Translations under genes and position numbers: made by a program | In this document: positions 22,258-33,188 of the stretch, in pieces | Numbering within the stretch: position 1 is the stretch's first letter | How the letters are laid out: each line of letters starts with the position of its first letter | The notes under the pieces: model-generated | The model's input: only the letters and a program-made list of their open reading frames with translations | The model's database searches: none | Told to the model about the DNA's origin: nothing | Assembly (NCBI GenBank): GCA_017654935.2 | Contig: CM065704.1 | Location: 23,843,220-23,907,219, forward strand | DNA from: Phymorhynchus buccinoides | Taxonomy: Eukaryota; Mollusca; Gastropoda; Neogastropoda; Raphitomidae | Length of the DNA stretch: 64,000 nt | Direction of reading: 5' to 3'

Positions 22258-22320
22258 ACGCACGTTAATGCATGCATGCATGCGTGCATGTGTATAAGTG
22301 TGTATGCTTGTACCACCCAG

Positions 22321-22712
22321 CCATCATCCCTTCCCCACAAGCTGTCCTCCAACCAGTGGAACTGCTCCAGCCCAACAAGCTGGATGGACCTGGAGCCTCA
22401 CCTGTCCTGCAACCTGGTGGTGCAGTGCGACTGGGCCCAGGATGAAAGCCGCTGCCACCACGAGCTGTGTGATGGGGAAGGAAGGACAGGGTTCCGTGTG
22501 AAAGGCCACAGGGGCTGTTACTGGCTGGGCCAGCCCTCAGAGGCAGTGACCTACCACCAGGTCAGGGACAGGTGTTCACGTCACGGGGGTCACCTGGTCA
22601 GCTTCAACACCAGGCAGGAGATGGAGGCGGTGATGGAGGTTGTGTGGTGGGCAGGGCACAGTCGTGATGTGTTTGTAGGATTGACGCTGTCACCAAATAC
22701 CTACCCTGCCAT
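22321..22712 (+). CDS. Receptor gene B exon: C-type lectin domain, first part
   Basis: This 392-base exon lies between CTTGTACCACCCAG and CAT|GTAAGG, entering in phase 0 and leaving in phase 2. After a Ser/Pro-rich lead and two Cys-containing blocks (LSCNLVVQCDW, CHHELCD) it enters a C-type lectin fold: GCYWLGQ, VTYHQVRDRCSRHGGHLVSF, EMEAVMEVV, RDVFVGLTLSP. These match the first Cys, the alpha-1/alpha-2 helices with the LVSF strand and the start of the WIGL-like strand (here VFVGLT). Such domains bind sugars or proteins, sometimes with calcium. The EPN/QPD calcium motif is not in this exon. The contig 2 allele differs at eight residues, seven of them before the lectin core or at its edge. Confidence 0.8.
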
Positions 22713-22856
22713 GTAAGGTTTGTGTTGTGCTGTTGTACCAAAATACAAAACAGCAGTGACTGTTGGACTGGCTGGTAGGCGCTTTTGTGCATCTGCACGT
22801 GATGGTTGACACGAGTGTCATTCATATCTTTGTTAATAGGAATTATCTGTATCTGT
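22713..22856 (+). other. Start of the 9-kb gene B lectin intron
   Basis: From here to 31772 the lectin domain is split by an intron filled with the SINE, foldback element and minisatellites listed below. Confidence 0.6.
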
Positions 22857-22985
22857 ATACTGGTCTGAGTACACAGTGTAGAGTGGCACAGTGGTTCGCT
22901 TCGTGTCAAGTAAACCCGAGTTCGAACCTGGGTACAGGGAATTTTTCCTCTCACTTTGCACTAGGCCTTGCAGTCTGAACGTGGA

Positions 22986-23017
<32 letters not shown>

Positions 23018-23250
23018 ATGTGCCCATGCACTTAGCACACGTTAAACCCAGTGGCAACGAAAAGGTTGTTATTTGGTCAAAATGTACCCCCCACCCCTCC
23101 CTTCCTTCCTCATCAGTCACACAAAAATCGCATGCAAACAAAAATAAAATTGGGTGTCGCGCCTCTGGCTGCGACGAGCTCTCCAGCTGGGAGCAACCCG
23201 AATTTCACAGAGACGCATCTGTGACTATAATGTACCTAACCTAACCTAAC
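22857..23250 (+). mobile_element. tRNA-derived SINE with conserved central block
   Basis: A polymerase III promoter is visible: box A TGGCACAGTGG at 22884-22894 and box B GAGTTCGAACC at 22918-22928. Then comes a central block TCGGATGAGACGATAAACCG (from 22991) and AGGTCC, which resembles the conserved Nin-DC domain described in metazoan SINEs. A further part contains CTCTCCAGCTGGGAGCAACC, and the tail is three CCTAA units. ATCTGTATCT occurs just before and just after and may be a target-site duplication. It is not autonomous and depends on a LINE. The contig 2 copy is at 47637-48055. Confidence 0.75.
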
Positions 23251-23310
23251 AGACATCTGTATCTTTGTAAACGTTAATACTTTTCTATAAATAAACTTTT
23301 TCTTGCCCAG
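23251..23310 (+). other. Short spacer
   Basis: Nothing recognised between the SINE and the foldback element. Confidence 0.4.
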
Positions 23311-24205
23311 ATGTGTTTAGACGCGAACATTACAAACAAACCCAGTAAAAGTAATTTGGTACTTTGATGAATGTTCTAAAAACAGAGAATAAAAATATAA
23401 AAAGTGTTAGTTTAGTTTTTCCTCATTCTTAGGGGGAGGCATTGGCAGAACTCGGCCCAGGACAGCTGTTTCGATCATTAGGGGTCTCGTCAGCTTGGCA
23501 CTGGATGGGTTCTTGACCTGCCAAAGCGGGACTCTCACCTCAACAAGAAGACAGTTTCACAAAGGGAAGGTTTCCCCATGTATGTTGGCTAAAGGCCCCC
23601 AACCCCCCAAACCAGCACTCAAATAAAATATAAATGATACAAATCTGAAGTAAAAAGATGAACATTTCAATGTTCCAAACTTTAAAACAAATTAATAGAT
23701 AAAAGACACGATCAGAGAGGGCCAGCAACGGAGATAGAACCCAAAAGGATAAAAATAGAAATGAAAAAGATTTCAGTGTATTCATAGCGCCATTCCACAG
23801 GTCTATAGGACTTAAAACTTGGTGCATTTGAAATGCAAAAATAGTGAAAGTGAATACAAACGTTTTTTGTCCAAATGTCGTTCGACGCAAATATTAGAAT
23901 CAAAACGAGTTAAGAGTTGAGGTGAAAAAACCACGTTGGTAGGGTCAAGAACCCATCCAGTGCCTAGCTGATGAGACCCCCAAGGAGGAAAACTAAACCA
24001 GCACTCCTTACGTTTTTGTTCTCTTTTTCAGAACATAAAATACTTAAATACTTATTGAATACTTAAATAATAAAGCAAAATACCAAGTTAATTTGATTGG
24101 TTTTGATTCTAAAGTTCGCGTCTAAAGACATTTGGATAAACATTATTTATTTATTTATTAAGTTTTTACTGTTTTTGCATTTCAAATGCACCAACTTTGG
24201 GCAGC
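23311..24205. repeat. Foldback (MITE-like) element with nested inverted arms
   Basis: Segments around 23311-23545 and 23935-24135 are inverted copies. GTTAGTTTAGTTTTTCC, then GGGGTCTC, then CACTGGATGGGTTCTTGACC on the left is met in reverse complement on the right. A second inverted pair, GGTGCATTTGAAATGCAAAAA with TTAGAATCAAAAC, lies at about 23820-23905 and 24100-24200. There is no transposase frame. The full transcript could fold into a long hairpin. The contig 2 copy lies at about 46630-47572. Confidence 0.65.
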
Positions 24206-24904
24206 CGCTGTGGTATCGTGTGTGTTTGTTTTGCTTTGTTTTTCTTTTCCAGTCATCTTTACCTTTTAAACTCTTATTTGGTTGCATCGAAATATATTTT
24301 TTATGTAAGTTTTTTTTTCTCTCCATTTTATCCCATTTCTTTTTACGTGATGTATTATGTTATAATTAGGCCTATATATGAGATGTACAGGTGCAGTATT
24401 ATAGTAAATTGTCGTATTTTCATTTTGCATGTTACTTAAAATTCTACGTCTTAGTTTATGTAATGATGTTCTTAAATGTATTATCAGTTATTAGGATTTT
24501 GGAGTGGGGCAATATCCCATTCCAAAGATATGTATCAACAGGAAAGCAAGAAAAAGAAACAGGCTCAGATCTGCAGCGAAATGAAAACGCATCCATTTTC
24601 ACAACAGTGGTCGCAGCACACACACTGTAACACGCATTCAAAGCATACATTTTTAACACAAATGTACTTCATAGGTTGTGGTGAAAAAATGTAACGTTTA
24701 AAGATAAACACAAACAGAAGCAATAAACTGAAACACTAACGACAATTGCTGTTATTTTAACTTGTAAACACCAACAGTAAAACGTACACAGATAACGAGA
24801 GCGAGTCAATTTCAACACACCGTGAAAAAGAGGGGAGTCAGCTTTGACAAGAACGATCACAGGCCTGGAAAACACGCTTTAAAACAACAACAACCACCGG
24901 AAAG
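24206..24904 (+). other. Gene B intron, no feature seen
   Basis: AT-rich, single-copy-looking intron leading to an AACAACAAC stretch that abuts the 72-bp minisatellite. Confidence 0.4.
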
Positions 24905-26215
24905 CCACCTGCACCAACCAATATAATGTATCTGTATACTGGTCCCCAGATACGCAGCGCGTGGTAGGGACCTAAAGCCACCTGCACCAACCAATATCTG
25001 TATCTGTATACTGGTCCCCAGATATGCAGCAGGTGGTAGGGACCTAAAGCCACCTGCACCAACCAATATCTGTATCTGTATACTGGTCCCCAGATACGCA
25101 GCGCGTGGTAGGGACCTAAAGCCACCTGCACCAACCAATATCTGTATCTGTATACTGGTCCCCAGATATGCAGCAGGTGGTAGGGACCTAAAGCCACCTG
25201 CACCAACCAATATAATGTATCTGTATACTGGTCCCCAGATACGCAGCGCGTGGTAGGGACCTAAAGCCACCTGCACCATCCAATATCTATCTGTATACTG
25301 GTCCCCAGATACGCAGCGCGTGGTAGGGACCTAAAGCCACCTGCACCATCCAATATCTGTATCTGTATACTGGTCCCCAGATACGCAGCGCGTGGTAGGG
25401 ACCTAAAGCCACCTGCACCATCCAATATCTGTATACTGGTCCCCAGATACGCAGCGCGTGGTAGGGACCTAAAGCCACCTGCACCATCCAATATCTGTAT
25501 ACTGGTCCCCAGATACGCAGCGCGTGGTAGGGACCTAAAGCCACCTGCACCATCCAATATCTGTATCTGTATACTGGTCCCCAGATACGCAGCGCGTGGT
25601 AGGGACCTAAAGCCACCTGCACCAACCAATATAATGTATCTGTATACTGGTCCCCAGATACGCAGCGCGTGGTAGGGACCTAAAGCCACCTGCACCATCC
25701 AATATAATGTATCTGTATACTGGTCCCCAGATACGCAGCGCGTGGTAGGGACCTAAAGCCACCTGCACCATCCAATATCTGTATCTGTATACTGGTCCCC
25801 AGATACGCAGCGCGTGGTAGGGACCTAAAGCCACCTGCACCATCCAATATCTGTATCTGTATACTGGTCCCCAGATACGCAGCGCGTGGTAGGGACCTAA
25901 AGCCACCTGCACCATCCAATATCTGTATCTGTATACTGGTCCCCAGATACGCAGCGCGTGGTAGGGACCTAAAGCCACCTGCACCATCCAATATCTGTAT
26001 CTGTATACTGGTCCCCAGATACGCAGCGCGTGGTAGGGACCTAAAGCCACCTGCACCATCCAATATCTGTATCTGTATACTGGTCCCCAGATACGCAGCG
26101 CGTGGTAGGGACCTAAAGCCACCTGCACCATCCAATATCTGTATCTGTATACGCAGATACACAGCGCGTGGTAGGGACCTGAAGCTACCTACATCATCAG
26201 ATATCTGTATCTGTA
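24905..26215. repeat. 72-bp minisatellite, about 18 copies
   Basis: The unit contains CACCTGCACCAACC, TGTATCTGTATACTGGTCCC, CAGATACGCAGCGCGTGG and TAGGGACCTAAAGC. Most units are 72 bases; variants of 66 and 73 (ATAATG in place of ATCTG) occur. Two sub-types alternate at the left end (GCAGCAGGTGG against GCAGCGCGTGG), while the right half is homogeneous. The last unit is degenerate. Because 72 is a multiple of three, long artificial frames run through it. Contig 2 has about 26 copies. Confidence 0.95.
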
Positions 26216-26342
26216 TATGTGTTCTTTGCCACAATTTTTTTATGAGAGAGAGAGAGAACGCTGAACACTGAACACTGAATGGTTTAATGAATAGGCCTTA
26301 GGCCCATGTCATGGTGGGCGGTTAGATAGAGAGAGAGAGGGG

Positions 26343-26410
<68 letters not shown>

Positions 26411-26816
26411 CAGAGAGAGACAGACAGACAGACAGAGAAAAAACATGCAATGAAAACTTTTGATTAGAGAAAGAGACGAAACATGCAATGATATTTTTTT
26501 TTATTAGAGAAAGAGACAAAGACAGACACACAGAGACAAATAGATAAAGACAGAGAGACACAACATGCAATGAACAATTTTGATGAGAGAGAGAGACACT
26601 TGACACTTGACACTTGACAATGTTTTAATTGCCATTGACAATACAATCTTCATGGCAAGGGGACACGTGATTTGAAATTAACTAATAATCAAAGCAAGCG
26701 GAAAAAAAGTATACTTATAAGAAAATATAACAAACAAAAGGGATCATCATATTGACTGCACCCGCCAGTCATTCAATTATAATAAACAAGTCAAAGCAAC
26801 TATTTATGCAAACAAA

Positions 26817-26908
<92 letters not shown>

Positions 26909-26923
26909 ACATAGACCGAGACA
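26216..26923. repeat. GA-rich tracts and retroposon-tail-like segment present only in contig 1
   Basis: GA runs (26332-26425, 26816-26905 and shorter ones) surround a segment at 26594-26690 with three ACACTTG units followed by CAATGTTTTAATTGCC, which looks like a minus-oriented retroposon end. In contig 2 the minisatellite joins GACCGAGACAG directly, so about 780 bases are missing there. Confidence 0.75.
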
Positions 26924-27177
26924 GAAACTGTAACTGAAACTGAAAACTTTATTTTACAAGGAAAAAGATTTTAGGCAGAGCCTATTCTTCCAATCTGTCC
27001 TTGATACACATACAAAATTGAACACAAAGGCAGCAAAGCAAGTGATATAACGATAGGCTAAAAATGATGGAATTATAAAACTTATACACACATACATATA
27101 TGGGAAGGTGGGGTAAAAAGGCTAACTTTTTCTGCATGTATTGGCTCTTGCGTACGAGAGATTCTTTCAAATTATAA
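26924..27177 (-). mobile_element. Retroposon 3' end, minus orientation
   Basis: On the minus strand this ends TTTTCCTTGTAAAATAAAGTTTTC with AGTTTCAGTT-type short repeats, like a LINE or SINE 3' end with a polyadenylation-type AATAAAG. No ORF remains. The homologous block in contig 2 is 43741-44002. It separates the two minisatellites. Confidence 0.45.
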
Positions 27178-30100
27178 ATGGTTAAGATATGTTGTAGAGT
27201 GCCTGGGCCTCTATCGTTTACATTGAATACAACATGTCTGTAGGTTAGGATGTGTTGTAGAGTGCCTGGGCCTCTATCGGAATACAACATGTCTGTAGGT
27301 TAGGATATGTTGTAGAGTGCCTGGGCCTCTATCGTTTACATTGAATACAACATGTCTGTAGGTTAGGATATGTTGTAGGTTAGGATATGTTGTAGTTGTA
27401 GAGTGCCTGGGCCTCTATCGTTTACATTGAATACAACATGTCTGTAGGTTAGGATAGTAGAGTGCCTGGGCCTCTATCGTTTTTGTTGTACGAAACCCAA
27501 TGTAGGTTAGGATATGTTGTAGAGTGCCTGGGCCTCTATCGTTTACGTTGAATACAACATGTCTGTAGGTTAGGATATGTTGTAGAGTGCCTGGGCCTCT
27601 ATCGTTTACATTGAATACAACATGTCTGTAGGTTAGGATAGAGTGCCTGTATCGTTTACAGTGTCTGTAGGTTAGGATATGTTGTAGAGTGCCTGGGCCT
27701 CTATCCTCAACATGTCTGTAGGTTAGGATATGTTGTTTACTATCGTTTACATTGAATACAAAATGTCTGTAGGTTAGGATATGTTGTAGAGTGCCTGGGC
27801 CTCTATCGTTTACATTGAATACAACATGTCTGTAGGTTAGGATATGTTGTAGAGTGCCTGGGCCTCTATCGTTTACATTGAATACAACATGTCTGTAGGT
27901 TAGGATATGTTGTAGTGTGGCTGGGCCTCTATCGTTTACATTTAATACAACATGTGATTGTAGGTTAGGATATGTTGTAGTGTGGCTGGGCCTCTATCGC
28001 TTACATTTAATACAACATGTCTGTAGGTTAGGATATGTTGTAGAGTGCCTGGGCCTCTATCGTTTACATTGAATACAACATGTCTGTAGGTTAGGATATG
28101 TTGTAGAGTGCCTGGGCCTCTATCGTTTACATTGAATACAACATGTCTGTAGGTTAGGATATGTTGTAGAGTGCCTGGACCTCTATCGTTTACATTGAAT
28201 ACAACATGTCTGTAGGTTAGGATATGTTGTAGAGTGCCTGGGCCTCTATCGTTTACATTGAATACAACATGTCTGTAGGTTAGGATATGTTGTAGTGCCT
28301 GGGCCTCTATCGTTTACATTGAATACAACATGTCTGTAGGTTAGGATATGTTGTAGAGTGCCTGGGCCTCTATCGTTTACATTGAATACAACATGTCTGT
28401 AGGTTAGGATATGTTGTAGAGTGCCTGGACCTCTATCGTTTACGTTGAATACAACATGTCTGTAGGTTAGGATATGTTGTAGAGTGCCTGGGCCTCTATC
28501 GTTTACATTGAATACAACATGTCTGTAGGTTAGGATATGTTGTAGAGTGCCTGGGCCTCTATCGTTTACATTGAATACAACATGTCTGTAGGTTAGGATA
28601 TGTTGTAGAGTGCCTGGGGCCTCTATCGTTTACATCGAATACAACATGTCTGTAGGTTAGGATATGTTGTAGAGTGCCTGGGCCTCTATCGTTTACATTG
28701 AATACAACATGTCTGTAGGTTAGGATGTGTTGTAGAGTGCCTGGGCCTCTGTCGTTTACATTGAATACAACATGTCTGTAGGTTAGGATATGTTGTAGAG
28801 TGCCTGGGCCTCTATCGTTTACATTGAATACAACATGTCTGTAGGTTAGGATATGTTGTAGAGTGCCTGGGCCTCTATCGTTTACATTGAATACAACATG
28901 TCTGTAGGTTAGGATATGTTGTAGAGTGCCTGGGCCTCTATCGTTTACATTGAATACAACATGTCTGTAGGTTAGGATGTGTTGTAGTGTGGCTGGGCCT
29001 CTATCGTTTACATTGAATACAACATGTCTGTAGGTTAGGATATGTTGTAGAGTGCCTGGGCCTCTATCGTTTACATTGAATACAACATGTCTGTAGGTTA
29101 GGATGTGTTGTAGAGTGCCTGGGCCTCTATCGTTTACATTGAATACAACATGTCTGTAGGTTAGGATGTGTTGTAGAGTGCCTGGGCCTCTATCGTTTAC
29201 ATTGAATACAACATGTCTGTAGGTTAGGATATGTTGTAGAGTGCCTGGGCCTCTATCGTTTACATTGAATACAACATGTCTGTAGGTTAGGATATGTTGT
29301 AGAGTGCCTGGGCCTCTATCGTTTACATTGAATACAACATGTCTGTAGGTTAGGATGTGTTGTAGAGTGCCTGGGCCTCTATCGTTTACATTGAATACAA
29401 CATGTCTGTAGGTTAGGATGTGTTGTAGAGTGCCTGGGCCTCTATCGTTTACATTGAATACAACATGTCTGTAGGTTAGGATGTGTTGTAGAGTGCCTGG
29501 GCCTCTATCGTTTACATTGAATACAACATGTCTGTAGGTTAGGATGTGTTGTAGAGTGCCTGGGCCTCTATCGTTTACATTGAATACAACATGTCTGTAG
29601 GTTAGGATATGTTGTAGAGTGCCTGGGCCTCTATCGTTTACATTGAATACAACATGTCTGTAGGTTAGGATGTGTTGTAGAGTGCCTGGGCCTCTATCGT
29701 TTACATTGAATACAACATGTCTGTAGGTTAGGATATGTTGTAGAGTGCCTGGGCCTCTATCGTTTACATTGAATACAACATGTCTGTAGGTTAGGATATG
29801 TTGTAGAGTGCCTGGGCCTCTATCGTTTACATTGAATACAACATGTCTGTAGGTTAGGATATGTTGTAGAGTGCCTGGGCCTCTATCGTTTACATTGAAT
29901 ACAACATGTCTGTAGGTTAGGATATGTTGTAGAGTGCCTGGGCCTCTATCGTTTACATTGAATACAACATGTCTGTAGGTTAGGATGTGTTGTAGAGTGC
30001 CTGGGCCTCTATCGTTTACATTGAATACAACATGTCTGTAGGTTAGGATAGTGTTGTATTGAATACAAAATGATGTAGGTTAGGATATGTTGTAGAGTGC

Positions 30101-31345
30101 CTGGGCCTCTATCGTTTACATTGAATACAACATGTCTGTAGGTTAGGATATGTTGTAGAGTGCCTGGGCCTCTATCGTTTACATTGAATACAACATGTCT
30201 GTAGGTTAGGATATGTTGTAGAGTGCCTGGGCCTCTATCGTTTACATTGAATACAACATGTCTGTAGGTTAGGATGTGTTGTAGAGTGCCTGGGCCTCTA
30301 TCGTTTACATTGAATACAACATGTCTGTAGGTTAGGATATGTTGTAGAGTGCCTGGGCCTCTATCGTTTACATTGAATACAACATGTCTGTAGGTTAGGA
30401 TGTGTTGTAGAGTGCCTGGGCCTCTATCGTTTACATTGAATACAACATGTCTGTAGGTTAGGATATGTTGTAGAGTGCCTGGGCCTCTATCGTTTACATT
30501 GAATACAACATGTCTGTAGGTTAGGATGTGTTGTAGTGTGCCTGGGCCTCTATCGTTTACATTGAATACAACATGTCTGTAGGTTAGGATATGTTGTAGA
30601 GTGCCTGGGCCTCTATCGTTTACATTGAATACAACATGTCTGTAGGTTAGGATGTTGTTGTAGAGTGCCTGGGCCTCTATCGTTTACATTGAATACAACA
30701 TGTCTGTAGGTTAGGATGTGTTGTAGAGTGCCTGGGCCTCTATCGTTTACAGTTGACATACAACATGTCTGTAGGTTAGGATGTGTTGTAGAGTGCCTGG
30801 GCCTCTATCGTTTACATTGAATACAACATGTCTGTAGGTTAGGATGTGTTGTAGAGTGCCTGGGCCTCTATCGTTTACATTGAATACAACATGTCTGTAG
30901 GTTAGGATGTGTTGTAGAGTGCCTGGGCCTCTATCGTTTACATTGAATACAACATGTCTGTAGGTTAGGATGTGTTGTAGAGTGCCTGGGCCTCTATCGT
31001 TTACATTGAATACAACATGTCTGTAGGTTAGGATGTGTTGTAGAGTGCCTGGGCCTCTATCGTTTACATTGAATACAACATGTCTGTAGGTTAGGATGTG
31101 TTGTAGAGTGCCTGGGCCTCTATCGTTTACATTGAATACAACATGTCTGTAGGTTAGGATGTGTTGTAGAGTGCCTGGGCCTCTATCGTTTACATTGAAT
31201 ACAACATGTCTGTAGGTTAGGACATGTTGTAGAGTGCCTGGGCCTCTGTCGTTTACATTGAATACAACATGTCTGTAGGTTAGGATGTGTTGTAGAGTGC
31301 CTGGGCCTCTATCGTTTACATTGAATACAACATGTCTGTAGGTTT
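27178..31345. repeat. 63-bp minisatellite, about 66 copies
   Basis: The unit contains GTTAGGATATGTTGTAGAG, TGCCTGGGCCTCTATCG and TTTACATTGAATACAACATG, then TCTGTAG. Units are highly uniform in the right two thirds; the left third has truncated and fused units (for example near 27370, 27650 and 27730). ATATG/GTGTG variants alternate in runs, a sign of block duplication. On the minus strand one frame is open through most units but has no ATG, because 63 is a multiple of three. Contig 2 has about 78 more variable copies. Confidence 0.97.
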
Positions 31346-31772
31346 AAGAGAAGGCAATAAAGGATTTCTTGCTTAGTCTGTAGGTTTGGGGGGTGCTTAG
31401 GGGGTGGGGGGTGGGAGGGGGGCGTTTTCCCCCACCTTACCATACTCGCGCATGCATGCTTGCAAGCACACACAGACAGAGACAGAGTGTTTTGGGATAC
31501 TCGTAACCCTTTCACCGCCAGCCATACTTCAGCCCAAAATGTCCATTAAATTTACCTGGGTAGAGAACAAAATCCATCTGCAGTATTGGGGATTCTTCTG
31601 TGACATATATGTAAAATAAGTTCTATCCTTACTTCCCAAAACTAAGACAATAGGGTCTTTGGATAATAAACCCCAATTTGATGCCTTTTAGTGACATAGG
31701 TGTTAAATGACTGTGGTGCTACAATGTGACTTTGGCGGTGAAATGGTTACTGTCTTTGGTTATACTTTTCAG
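31346..31772 (+). other. Gene B intron end
   Basis: A G-rich stretch (about 31385-31430, with GGGGGGTGCTTAGGGGGTGG) could form a quadruplex. After it comes ordinary intron and then the acceptor TATACTTTTCAG. Confidence 0.5.
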
Positions 31773-31858
31773 ATACAGAGGTATGTTTCAATGGGAAGAC
31801 CAGGCAATATACCACCACCCAAGAGTGACGTTTTCCAAGCATCGTGAATTTAAGGATT
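31773..31858 (+). CDS. Receptor gene B exon: C-type lectin, middle part
   Basis: This 86-base exon between TTTTCAG and ATT|GTAAGT enters in phase 2 and leaves in phase 1. It reads YRGMFQWEDQAIYHHPRVTF and on to HREFKD and aligns with the start of gene A's exon (YRKSLQWMDGTIAHDM). This is the W-containing strand of the lectin fold. In gene A the equivalent is fused to the next exon without an intron. The contig 2 equivalent (38225-38329) is disturbed by several single-base insertions. Confidence 0.75.
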
Positions 31859-32084
31859 GTAAGTAATTTAACTGGATTAGCAACGAACAACATGGCTACT
31901 ATACTGGATTCCTCTTACTTGAATGTTCTCTCATTTTGATGGTTGTTATTTTCATGTTTCCAGTTTGTTTATATACGCATAGTAAAGCTCACGGGGAAAA
32001 TAAAAACATAGACATTTCAGTACCAAAAAAATGAAAGAAAGGAAAATACAGTAAGGCAAAACAACAACCACAGGAATAAACAAG
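31859..32084 (+). other. Gene B intron start
   Basis: Ordinary AT-rich sequence, no feature seen. Confidence 0.4.
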
Positions 32085-33188
32085 GGCGTCGCCGAGCGGC
32101 AGACATGTTCGTCACCAGCAATGCCACGCACTTACGACACCCCGTAGAGTGTCACATCCTGACACAAAAGTGGAAGGGATTCTGTCTTCTAGTTCACGAG
32201 ATACAGCTTGAAGAAGAAATATATAGCGCAAAGAAAGGAAATTTCGGTTTTCAAGGTCAAACTTCAAGGTCAAGGTCAGTATGGCGATAATTTATGCTCG
32301 AATGTTTTCTACTCTAGGGTATACAGTACCACACACAATCTGAAGCGCTTCTGTCAAGTACAAATGTGGAAAATAAAGCTTAAAACCCAGTTTGTAGACC
32401 CCTACCACTTTCAAGGCCTATCGATCTCCCGGACCGTGACCTTGCCCTTGATCAGTATGCCATCATCAGAAAGGGCATAAGCCAAAGTACCTCCATGCCA
32501 AATTTGAAGACTCTAAGACCAACGGTGTGGAAGTTATGGCCCCTTAAAGATTTTCGGTTTTCAAGGTCGTACGCCAAGGTCATGACCTTGACCTTGACCT
32601 TGATAATTCATGTCTCTTCCTATTAAAGTGGCACACCTCACACAAAATTTGAAGCGATTGTGCCAACCGGTTCAGAAGATATCCTTGGGACAGAGAGAAA
32701 GAAGAAACATATAGCGCAAAGAAGGAAATTTCAGTTTTCAAGGTCACACTTCAAGGTCAAGATCAGCATGGTGATAATTTACGCTCGGATGTGTTCTTCT
32801 CTAGGGTATACAGTACCACACACAATCTGAAGCGCTTCTGTCAAGTACAAATGTGGAAAATATGGCTTAAAACCCAATTTGTAGACCCCTACCACTTTCA
32901 AGGCCTACCGATCTCTCGGACCGTGACGTTGACCTTAATCGGTATGCCACCATCAGAACGGGCATAAACCAAAGTACCTACATGCCAAATTTGAAGACTC
33001 TAACACCAACGGTGTGGGAGTTATGGCCCCTTAAATATTTTCGGTTTTCAAGGTCGTACGCCAAGGTCAAGGTCACGACGGCAAAAGTTTTGCGCGGATG
33101 CCTTCCTCTCATGGTGACACACCAGCACACACAATTTGACGCGATTTGGTCAAGCGGTTCGGGAGATATCCTTGGGACAGACAGAAAA
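32085..33188 (+). repeat. Interspersed repeat with TCAAGGTCA arrays, copy 2 (two internal units)
   Basis: It begins GGGCGTCGCCGAGCGG and ends AGATATCCTTGGGACAGACAG. Two internal units of about 490 bases (from about 32225 and 32715) share CTAGGGTATACAGTACCACA, GCGCTTCTGTCAAGTACAAA and ACCCCTACCACTTTCAAGGC. Nine or so TCAAGGTCA/TGACCTTGA words occur, and 32577-32588 is AGGTCATGACCT, a perfect palindrome. No coding capacity is visible. The copy at 8349-9118 and the contig 2 copy at 36880-37975 belong to the same family. Confidence 0.7.

Noticed and set aside
22884..22928. Functional tRNA gene
   Set aside because: Boxes A and B are present, but no cloverleaf with a proper anticodon arm and acceptor stem is seen, and the unit continues as a SINE.
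23234..23250. Telomere-like CCTAA repeat
   Set aside because: Only three units, at the end of a SINE where a short tail is expected. Molluscan telomeres are usually TTAGGG.
24838..26234. Repetitive proteins read through the 72-bp array on the minus strand
   Set aside because: Several frames are open at once because the period is divisible by three. There is no start context, no conservation and an intronic position.
24905..31345. CRISPR-like regular repeats
   Set aside because: Units are contiguous without variable spacers, have minisatellite lengths and lie in a eukaryotic intron.
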